The notes under the pieces were generated by a model. That model was not told the DNA's origin, searched no databases, and saw only the letters and a list, made by a program, of their open reading frames with translations. From positions 992,001 through 1,056,000 of the forward strand of contig JAYQNH010000002.1 in NCBI GenBank assembly GCA_038144195.1: a stretch of DNA of 64,000 nt, written 5' to 3'. Source of the DNA: VMDJ01 sp038144195 (GTDB lineage: Bacteria; Pseudomonadota; Gammaproteobacteria; Chromatiales; Chromatiaceae). This document shows, in pieces, positions 57,313 through 64,000 of this stretch. A program made the translations under genes and the position numbers. How positions within the stretch are numbered: the stretch's first letter is position 1; each line of letters opens with the position of its first letter.

Positions 57313-57342
57313 AAAAAAGCCGCTCACTGAGCGGCTTTTTTT
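57313..57342. terminator. Bidirectional rho-independent terminator
   Basis: GCCGCTC / GAGCGGC with an ACT loop is flanked by A and T runs on both sides. It serves the convergent A-type Fe-S protein and DsrE-like genes. Confidence 0.94.
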
Positions 57343-57350
57343 GTCTTAAA

Positions 57351-57758
57351 TTATGGGCGTATATAGGCGTAACCTTTTTCTTGAAGTTCCATGATGCGAA
57401 TGCCAGCTTCGTCAAATTCGCATCTTGCCAGATTAGCCATCTTCTTCATGGTGTTGTTACAGGCGCTAAAAGTGATGCCTTGTTGTGCCAAGCTTGAAAC
57501 GCGTTTTGCTTCTGGGCTTTGTGCAGTCATCACAGATAAGCCTGGGCCGTAAGCAACGATTTCGATATTGATGTTATCCATGCCGATATCTTTTTGCGCA
57601 TTAACAGCATTGTTAAGTGCGATTTTTTGCGTTTTCGGATCGTTAGTGCTGACTTGAATAACAAGTTTATGTGCTTTACCGCCATGGTTATCTGCGATTG
57701 CGTTAAAGGGTAAAAGCAAACACAGTGCGAGTGCAAAAAGTTGAGTGATTTTTTTCAT
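57351..57758 (-). CDS. Exported DsrE/DsrF-like protein
   Basis: A 135-residue protein with a signal peptide (residues 1-22, LLLPFNAIA). The mature part LVIQVSTNDPKTQKIALNNA, then IVAYGPGLSVM and ITFSACNNTMKK match the DsrE-like sulfur-relay fold, with one conserved Cys. Periplasmic members have uncertain functions, possibly sulfur or metal handling. Followed on the same strand by hemJ upstream and the shared terminator downstream. Confidence 0.8.
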   Translation of the reverse strand: MKKITQLFALALCLLLPFNAIADNHGGKAHKLVIQVSTNDPKTQKIALNNAVNAQKDIGMDNINIEIVAYGPGLSVMTAQSPEAKRVSSLAQQGITFSACNNTMKKMANLARCEFDEAGIRIMELQEKGYAYIRP

Positions 57759-57774
57759 TGTTTTTCCTTTGGGG

Positions 57775-58197
57775 TTAAATCGGTTTTAAAACCGCGAGTA
57801 ATATTATCGCAACCAGTACCAACACCGGTGCTTCGTTAAACCACCGATACCAAACATGTGATTTTGTATTACGATCTTCTTTAAAGGCTTTAACGAGAAC
57901 GCCACAGTAGATGTGGTAGATCACGAGAAAAGCCATAAGCGCTAATTTGATGGTTAACCATAACTGACCACCAAAGGCTGTCCAGCCGTAATCAGCGAGC
58001 ATCCAAAAACCAAACACAAACGTGAATATGCCACCGGGTGTGGTGATGCCGTAGAACAATTTCCGTTCCATGATTTTGAAGCGCTCGTTTGAAATCGCAT
58101 CATCACTCATGGCGTGATAGACAAATAAACGTGGAAGATAAAAAAGTCCGGCGAACCAAGTCACCATGCCGATGAGATGCCAAGCTTTTAGCCACAT
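57775..58197 (-). CDS. hemJ: Protoporphyrinogen oxidase HemJ
   Basis: A 140-residue, four-span membrane protein that oxidises protoporphyrinogen IX. Conserved histidine and surrounding residues are in WLKAWHLIGMVTWFAGLFY, with FYGITTPGGIFTFVFG and the C-terminal WYRWFNEAPVL. With hemL elsewhere in the window it belongs to haem synthesis. It lies 16 nt upstream of the DsrE-like gene. Confidence 0.9.
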   Translation of the reverse strand: MWLKAWHLIGMVTWFAGLFYLPRLFVYHAMSDDAISNERFKIMERKLFYGITTPGGIFTFVFGFWMLADYGWTAFGGQLWLTIKLALMAFLVIYHIYCGVLVKAFKEDRNTKSHVWYRWFNEAPVLVLVAIILLAVLKPI

Positions 58198-58209
58198 AGT
58201 CTTGCCTTG

Positions 58210-58701
58210 TTATAGGGTTGAGATGATCAGTCCGATATCGTTTAGGTTAACTGCGCCAGTGTGTCGTTGAACAATTTTACCTTCACGATTAATAAATAAG
58301 TGTGTTGGCGTGACGCTAATGCCGCCAAGCGCTTTATTGATTTCGCCATGCACATCCAATGCGTTTGGATAAGCGATTGCATATTTCTTCGCCATGCTAA
58401 TCGCTGTCGGTGGTGGATCACTCGGTAAGTTAACACCGATCAGTTTACCACCACGTCGATCTAAAATTTCATGCAGTTGATTTAATGCAGGTATGTCGGC
58501 AATGCAGGTTGAACAGGTGACAGACCAGAAGCTCAACATCACAGGTTGAGCTTTGAGGTCTTGGCTTGTGATGGGTTTACCGTCAATAAGGTTGAAAGTT
58601 AGCTCAGGGAGTGGTTCATGCTCGGGGGTGGAAAACCACAACGCAGCAATGACGACAGCCCCGAGTATGAAAGTGATCAGTCCTTGGAGAAAACGGTTCA
58701 T
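58210..58701 (-). CDS. TlpA-like thioredoxin family protein
   Basis: A 163-residue periplasmic thioredoxin anchored by an N-terminal helix (GLITFILGAVVIAALWF). Active site FWSVTCSTCIADIP (CSTC) and cis-proline loop GISVTPTHLFI. Resembles protein-disulfide reductases of the TlpA/ResA group; the partner is unknown. Immediately upstream of hemJ (12 nt). Confidence 0.88.
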   Translation of the reverse strand: MNRFLQGLITFILGAVVIAALWFSTPEHEPLPELTFNLIDGKPITSQDLKAQPVMLSFWSVTCSTCIADIPALNQLHEILDRRGGKLIGVNLPSDPPPTAISMAKKYAIAYPNALDVHGEINKALGGISVTPTHLFINREGKIVQRHTGAVNLNDIGLIISTL

Positions 58702-58737
58702 AGTGATGTTTGAAAATGAATTTCAAACATCCTACCG

Positions 58738-59361
58738 TTATTCGGATGATGTTGTGGGTTCTTTTCGACCGAACCAGCTAGCGATTTTACGTGCGATCGC
58801 TTTAATGCCACGCCAGATTTTAGGTAACAACCAAATCATCAGAGCGATGAACGCAATCAAGGCAATGATGAATAGTGCAGGGTGGTTGAGTGCTGCCCAC
58901 ATGCCTCCAATTACCGCAATGTCTTCGCCAATCGAGAGAGTCCAGTTGGAGAAAGGTTCAGGCGAGGTATTCACTACCGCACGTGTGCCCATTTTGGTGG
59001 CGTGAGTTGCGGCAGACAATGAGCCGCCGAGTATCATCGCTGCAAGCTCTCCTGCTTGACCGATATCCATGCCACCAGCGGCACCGGCTGCAAGCATAGC
59101 GCCTGCGGGTATGCGAACAAAAGTTTGTATAGTGTCCCAGCCAGTGTCGACACCGGGGATTTTGTCCGCAAAGAATTCGACAAAGTACATCGCACCCGCC
59201 GCCGTCATGACCATTGGGTTCGCCAGAATCTCTAGTCCAGAGGGTAGGTCGACTTGTCCCGTGCTGCCCATCCAGCCAAGAAACTACATGGCGGCGTATA
59301 AATTGATGCCAGAGGCCCAAGAGGCGCCTAGTGTGAGAGCAATGAGGTCGACGGTATCCAT
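58738..59361 (-). CDS. DUF4126 family membrane protein with in-frame TAG
   Basis: A membrane protein of about 207 codons. The true N-terminus is MDTVDLIALTLGASWASGIN with LYAAM, then a TAG (59284-59286), then FLGWMGSTGQVDLP in the same frame. The rest (GLEILANPMVMTAAGAMYF, then KIPGVDTGWDTIQTFVRIP) matches DUF4126. A single substitution would remove the stop. Translation of the downstream part from the next ATG is possible but would lack the first helix. Function unknown. Confidence 0.78.
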
Positions 59362-59420
59362 AAGTTTCTCTGAGATTGTGCTAGTGAGTTATCTCGGCTG
59401 ATTTGGCGTTTTTTAAAAAT

Positions 59421-61120
59421 CTAGTCTCGCTCTTTTCTACGCACTCGGGATTGCACATTTAAAACGGCTTTGAATAAATCGCCCTCAGTGATGACACCAA
59501 GGAAAGTTTTACCATCACCTTTAAGAATGGGTACTGACTCACCAACAAAGTGACTGACTAATTTCATCGCATGTTGCAAGGAATCATTGTCTTTGAGCAG
59601 GATGGGTGTTTTATCTGCCGTTGTTGTAACAGCTTGATCAGCTGCCTGAAGTGCTTGGTGAACAGAAAGTTTGGCAATTAATTTATTTTCATCATCTAAA
59701 ATATACGCTTCTGTTTGTTCTTTATCACGCATTGCAGCTAATGCCTGATGCCCAGTTGTCTGTTGATTGAGGCGGACACAGTCATCACTGATGTTGATGC
59801 AAAGTGTTTTGTGAGAGTGCGATAGCTTCGCGACCTTCAGCGAGATCTATTCCGCGATCGAGTAATTGGCGATCAAAGAAGGAATGCCCAAAAAGACGGT
59901 GTGTAATGAGCCATGACGCCATAACAGCCATTAAGGCTGCAACCGCAAAGGCATAAGATTGCGAGAGCTCTAAAACGATAAGTACGACGGCAATCGGTGC
60001 GCCAACAACATTGGCTGCAACTGCTGCCATTGCGGCAATACTCATGGCAACTGCCATATCAGGTGCGCCGAGTAGAGTCGCTGCGCTAGCGATGGCACCG
60101 CCTGTTGCAACACCAATGAATAATGCGGGTGAGAAAACCCCTCCAAATAGACCAAAACCAACACAGAGTGCGGTCATGGTGATTTTGGCAAATAGCAGCA
60201 CAACCAACATCAGTAGTGAGTAGTTACCTGCCAACATACTGTTGATGGTGCCAATGCCAAGGCCTAAGATCTCTGGCAGAAAAATACCGACAGCTCCGCA
60301 AACCGTTGCTGCGGTCATGATCAATCTTTGAGGTGACCATCCGGATTTTGCTGCGAAAGAAGCGGAACTTCGTAATGCCTGCATGTAAAGAATTGCGGCT
60401 ATCGCAATAAACGGGCTAGCGACAATGAGCTCTGGAATGAGAGTAAATAATTCAGGTGGTGTTGAGGTAATGATAAAGGTCGCATTTTTATGGAAGAACA
60501 CTTCACTCACGGCAAAAGCAGCAATCGATGCGACTGAGATGGGGGCGATAGCTCTAACGGAGAAGTGACGTAAAACTGCTTCATGGGCAAATACGATGCC
60601 AGCAAGTGGAGCACCAAAACCGGCTGATATCGCAGCTGCAACACCACATCCCAGATAGATATCGTTAGATAAGCGAGAAACGACATGCTTTTTTAGTGCA
60701 ACGCCAAGTGTGGCACCAAAGTGAACCAAGGGGCCGTATTGACCCAACTGAGCCGCCGCCAGCTGCGCTCGTAAAAGCTGCTAGTGTTGAAGCAATACCA
60801 TGCTTGATGTCTAAAGGAACTTTGGTCTGCTGAGCGCTAAATATGGTGTCTGCTGGCCCATGCCAACGTATTACGCCAAAAAGTTTACGGATTGTGATGA
60901 CCAGTAGGCCGGCAATCCAGAGAAAAATTAGGCTAGTGAATTCCAGCGATAAATGACCGAAGCTGGTTTGTAAAAGATGCGTACTTTCACGTAAGTTAGT
61001 AAAAAATTGCACACCCGTGACATAACTATTAGAGGCCCAAGAAACGAGGCTTCCGATGAGTCCCCCGATTACAAAGACAATCAGTAGTTCATGACCAGTG
61101 TCTTTGATGCGTTGCTGCAT
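59421..61120 (-). CDS. ClC family chloride channel/antiporter with CBS domains (two frameshifts)
   Basis: A ClC-fold membrane protein of about 566 residues with a C-terminal pair of CBS domains (ALAAMRDKEQTEAYILDDE, and SVPILKGDGKTFLGVITEGD). The pore segment GFGLFGGVFSPALFIG is conserved, but the motif normally GREGP reads GQYGP, and the GSGIP motif is not recognisable. Frame breaks: CCC at 60743-60745 (one base gained) and AAA at 59801-59803 (one base gained). Whether it is a channel or an exchanger is open. Confidence 0.87.
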
Positions 61121-61198
61121 ATGTAACCTTGTCGTGTGCCTTTAAGCTCTAGGTTAGCGTATTATTCACCTAATTTAACTAATTAGACGGAAACAAGT

Positions 61199-62231
61199 GT
61201 GAAACGCATTGGTTTAGTTGGCGGAACCGGGTATACCGGTGTCGAATTGCTTCGTTTGTTGGCTACCCACCCTGAGGTTGAGCTGACAGCGATTACCTCA
61301 CGTTCTGAAGCTGGAAAAAATGTCAGCGATCTTTACGGTAGTTTACGTGGGCATATTGATCTACCGTTTACCTGAGCCCAATTTTGAAAGTTTGTCGCAA
61401 TGTGATTTGGTATTTTTTGCGACACCGAATGGCACCGCGATGAAGATGACGCCTGAACTTTTAGAGGCAGGCGTGAAGGTAATTGACCTAGCGGCTGACT
61501 TTCGTTTAAAAGATCCTGCGGTTTGGGAAAAGTGGTATGGCATGCCGCACGACTGTGTGGATGTCTTGAATACCGCAGTTTATGGTTTGCCTGAACTGAA
61601 TCGTGAGCATATTAAAGGTGCGCAGTTAGTAGCTAACCCTGGTTGTTATCCAACCGCCTCTGCTTTGGGTTTTATGCCGTTGGTTGAACAAGGCTTAGTT
61701 GATTCATCACATTTGATTGCGAACTGTGCATCCGGTGTGAGTGGCGCGGGTCGTGGCGCAAGTGTTGGTATGTTGATGGGTGAAGTGGGTGAGAGCTTTA
61801 AGGCTTATGGCGTTAAAGGTCATCGTCACCTGCCTGAAATTAAACAAACGTTAAGTTGGTTAACGGATCAAACAGTGGGTTTGACGTTTGTGCCACATCT
61901 GTTGCCGATGATTCGTGGTATTCATGCGACTTTGTATGGGCAGTTGGTTAAGCAAGGTGTGGATCTGCAAAAGGTGTTTGAAGAGCGTTACGCAAATGAG
62001 CCATTTGTTGATGTGTTGCCAGCGGGTGAACATCCTGAAACTCGTAGCGTGCGTGGCGTGAATCATTGCCGCATTGCTGTGCATCAGCCTCAAGGTGAAA
62101 ACACAGTGGTCGTGCTTTCGGTGATTGATAACTTAACCAAGGGCGCTGCCGGTCAAGCTATCCAAAATATGAACCTGATGTTTGGTTTTGATGAACGTGC
62201 TGGTTTGGAGCAGGTTGCTTTGCTGCCTTAA
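61199..62231 (+). CDS. argC: N-acetyl-gamma-glutamyl-phosphate reductase (frameshifted)
   Basis: The third step of arginine synthesis. The N-terminus starts at GTG 61199 (KRIGLVGGTGYTGVELLRLL). The catalytic cysteine is in ANPGCYPTASALG and the histidine in KGHRHLPEI. A one-base gain at about 61370-61374 separates residues 1-58 from the rest; correction reads DLPFTEPNFESL. About 343 residues, as expected. First gene of the conserved argC-DUF6776-bactofilin-erpA run. Confidence 0.95.
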
Positions 62232-62235
62232 TTTT

Positions 62236-62936
62236 ATGTCATTAGTCCCACCTATCCGAACATCGGCGCCAACAATTTCGCGTCGTGGGATTAATCCAGT
62301 TTTTCTAGTACTAGGATTTTTTGTTATTTCTGCCCTGAGCTTTTATGTTGGCTCTGAATTCTCTTCTGAGATTGATGAGTTCAAATTGCAACAAGTGGAA
62401 GAGCTTGAAGACCGTCTTTCATTGTCTGAGCAGGCGAGAAAGCAATTGATGGAAAAGCTCGCAAGACAAGAGCGAAATAAACAAGTTTCAAATGCTTCTG
62501 ATATTTCTACAAAGAAAGTGATTAAAGCGTTAGAGACTGAAAACCAGACCCTTTCGAAAGAGATTGATTTCCTCAAAACGCTGGTATCCGGAGATGTTCG
62601 GAAACTCGCAGTGACGAAGGCCGAGTTTGTTGAAGGCTGATTCTGGAAAAATTACGTATGCCATCACTTTGTCTAAATTGGCAGAGGATTCGATCAGGGT
62701 TGGAGGGTTATCTCACGATTGATGCCGAAGTAGAAAAAGAGGGTAAGCGTTTGATTATTCCAGCAAGTGAACTCAAGATTAAAAAACTGAAAATGGGGTT
62801 CAAAGAATTTCAGAATTTCAAAGGAAGTTTTGAGTTGGCTAATGATTTGACTGCTAAGGGTTATATCATTCGCGTAAATCCACGTGGGCGTGCGTTTAAG
62901 TCCTTTGATCATGCTGTTTCAGCTGAGGAAAGCTAA
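62236..62936 (+). CDS. DUF6776-like coiled-coil membrane protein (two frameshifts)
   Basis: Two short frames are parts of one gene of about 233 residues. The first part has a membrane helix (PVFLVLGFFVISALSFYVG) and a long coiled coil (KLQQVEELEDRLSLSEQ, then KALETENQTLSKEID). The second is a beta-rich domain (TYAITLSKLAEDSIRVEGYL, then KMGFKEFQNFKGSFEL). Breaks near 62631-62635 and 62702-62703. The place between argC and bactofilin matches a conserved unknown gene in Pseudomonas-type genomes, whose family I recall as DUF6776. It may link to bactofilin. Confidence 0.8.
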
Positions 62937-63373
62937 TGTTTAGTAAAGAAAAGGCAAAGGTAGATAAGGTTTCAACTGTGATTGGTGAAGGCACATCAAT
63001 TAATGGTGAATTGAGCTTTGATCATGGAGTGCACATTGATGGCAATGTGAATGGTGATGTTGTTGCTTCTGAAGTGGCTAAATCGGTGGTGATTGTTAGT
63101 GAACATGGGAAAATTAATGGCCAATTATTTGCTGAGACCATCCTCTTTAACGGTGAATTGATTGGTGATGCGCATGTCACAGGCATTGCTCAGTTAGGGG
63201 CTTCGGCCAAAATTACCGGCAACGTTTTCTACCATAAGCTTGAAATGGCTATGGGAGCTGAGGTTGTTGGTAGTCTAAGGAAATTAACCGATGCCGAAGT
63301 TTCGGCAATGGTCTCTAAGTTAGACGGCGACAGATCAGTGTCGTCAGATTATGAGGTTCATGACAATGAGTGA
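62936..63373 (+). CDS. Bactofilin family cytoskeletal protein
   Basis: A 145-residue polymer-forming protein. STVIGEGTSINGELSF, HIDGNVNGDVVA and GELIGDAHVTG show the repeating beta-helix of bactofilins. These form filaments in cell shape or wall processes. The ATG overlaps the stop of the preceding gene by one base (TAATG). Confidence 0.93.
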   Translation: MFSKEKAKVDKVSTVIGEGTSINGELSFDHGVHIDGNVNGDVVASEVAKSVVIVSEHGKINGQLFAETILFNGELIGDAHVTGIAQLGASAKITGNVFYHKLEMAMGAEVVGSLRKLTDAEVSAMVSKLDGDRSVSSDYEVHDNE

Positions 63374-63710
63374 AGCAGCAGAAAGTTCATTGGTGTTTAC
63401 ATCAGCGGCAGCGAAAAAAGTTGCTGATCTGATTAAAGAAGAAGGTAATCCTGATTTGATGTTGCGCATCTATATTCAGGGTGGTGGTTGCTCAGGTTTC
63501 CAATACGGTTTTACGTTTGATGAGACGATCGCTGATGGTGATGAGGCGATTGAGACCGATGGTGTTAAGTTGCTGATCGATCCAATGAGTATCCAGTATT
63601 TGATGGGTGCGGAAGTTGATTACAGCGAAGGCCTGCAGGGCGCGCAGTTTGTGATTCGCAATCCAAACGCGACGACCACGTGTGGTTGCGGTTCATCCTT
63701 CTCGGTATAA
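63360..63710 (+). CDS. erpA: Iron-sulfur insertion protein ErpA
   Basis: A 116-residue A-type Fe-S carrier. The three cluster cysteines are in GGGCSGFQYGFTFDE and CGCGSSFSV. GAGG lies 5 nt before the ATG at 63360; an ATG at 63366 is an alternative. The start overlaps the bactofilin stop. It ends before a strong bidirectional terminator. Confidence 0.96.
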   Translation: MTMSEAAESSLVFTSAAAKKVADLIKEEGNPDLMLRIYIQGGGCSGFQYGFTFDETIADGDEAIETDGVKLLIDPMSIQYLMGAEVDYSEGLQGAQFVIRNPNATTTCGCGSSFSV

Positions 63711-63712
63711 AC

Positions 63713-63751
63713 CAAAAAAAAAAGAAAGCCCCGCATCGCGGGGCTTTTTTA
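63713..63751. terminator. Bidirectional terminator between erpA and anmK
   Basis: AGCCCCGC / GCGGGGCT (63727-63734 and 63738-63745) with ATC loop. A long A run precedes and six T follow, so it can stop transcripts from both convergent genes. Confidence 0.94.
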
Positions 63752-64000
63752 TGCCTGATAGATAGCGCCCAGTATGCGTTGTCCGCTAGCGCCGGTAACA
63801 CTTGAGAGATTTCCAGGCTGTTGTTCCATCGTTTGCTTTGCTAGCCAAGCAAATGCAATCGCCTCCACCCAGTCTGGGTCAACGCCAAGTGCGGCGGTTG
63901 AGTTGACGGGGGCGTTTAACAGATCGGTTAGGCGATCCATCAAAGCACGGTTATGTACGCCGCCTCCGCAGACAAACACTTCATCGACTGGTATGGCTAA
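63749..64000 (-). CDS. anmK: Anhydro-N-acetylmuramic acid kinase, C-terminal part
   Basis: The last 83 codons of AnmK, which phosphorylates and opens 1,6-anhydro-MurNAc during murein recycling. FVCGGGVHNRALMDRL and GVDPDWVEAIAFAWLA are family motifs. The gene enters from the right edge (frame open to 64000). It acts upstream of Mpl and with the AmpG-like permease in the same recycling route. Confidence 0.93.
   Translation of the reverse strand, partial: LAIPVDEVFVCGGGVHNRALMDRLTDLLNAPVNSTAALGVDPDWVEAIAFAWLAKQTMEQQPGNLSSVTGASGQRILGAIYQA

Noticed and set aside
59284..59286. DUF4126 TAG as pyrrolysine
   Set aside because: No pyrrolysine machinery is in view and the position is an ordinary hydrophobic helix residue in the family.
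61141..61198. ArgR operator before argC
   Set aside because: Only one half-site-like ATTCA is visible; the paired palindrome is not convincing.

Overview
The window is ordinary gammaproteobacterial chromosome. The complete System I cytochrome c maturation operon, the gmk-rpoZ-spoT and dusB-fis-purH-purD blocks, the glutamate-dependent heme gene hemL, HemJ, RNase D, Hsp33 and a PilT ATPase all fit. Several blocks follow an order I know from Pseudomonas and relatives: aroQ-accB-accC-prmA-(zinc ribbon/DUF3426)-dusB-fis-purH-purD, yggU-yggT-proC-yggS beside pilT, and argC-(DUF6776)-bactofilin-erpA-anmK. The species cannot be named from sequence alone. I found no CRISPR array, intact prophage or IS element. 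The only trace of mobility is an integrase 5' remnant beside a tRNA-Arg.

Layout. 1-5.9 kb: end of an FAD oxidoreductase gene, hprA, ttcA, a uracil-DNA glycosylase, an exported hydrolase, hslO, msrA, VanZ-like. 5.9-14.9 kb (minus strand): purine, fatty-acid, shikimate and translation genes, plus pyrE. 15-22.8 kb: xthA, an AmpG-like transporter, a TauE/SafE-like protein, DUF4426, yggU/yggT/proC/yggS, pilT, a PyrK-like reductase. 22.9-25.9 kb: molybdenum cofactor cluster moaB-moeA-moaD-moaE-mobA. 25.9-32.5 kb: mixed accessory genes (CxxC protein, PQQ sugar dehydrogenase, histidine phosphatase, RimK plus zinc protease, pirin, ImmA-like peptidase, mmsA). 32.5-32.8 kb: integrase remnant and tRNA-Arg(CCG). 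32.8-39.8 kb: ccmABCDEFGHI, divergent from a di-haem cytochrome c5. 40.9-46 kb: rep, a 3-hydroxyisobutyrate dehydrogenase-like gene, LOG, rdgB, rph. 46-56.6 kb: yicC, gmk, rpoZ, spoT, rnd, mpl, ubiX, dedA, hemL, thiE, thiD. 56.7-64 kb: rubredoxin, an A-type Fe-S protein, DsrE-like, hemJ, a thioredoxin, DUF4126, ClC, argC, DUF6776, bactofilin, erpA, and the 3' end of anmK.

The main caveat is sequence quality. About thirty single-base-type frame breaks and two in-frame stops interrupt otherwise well-conserved genes, many at short homopolymers and many in genes expected to be essential. I treat these as probable sequencing or consensus errors and annotate each gene across its full span with the break position. 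Genes the raw reading frames hide or truncate are restored here: the DUF3683 gene start, yggU, moaD, the rdgB and argC N-termini, the CxxC protein, the ccmG C-terminus and DUF6776.

No new multi-gene system is evident. The points most worth a second look are the strong hairpin-plus-T-tract directly before the spoT start, the integrase remnant at tRNA-Arg, a ClC protein whose gating glutamate position is tyrosine, a pilT with a stop codon and an altered Walker B region, a possible leaderless xthA, and a double terminator after the cytochrome gene.
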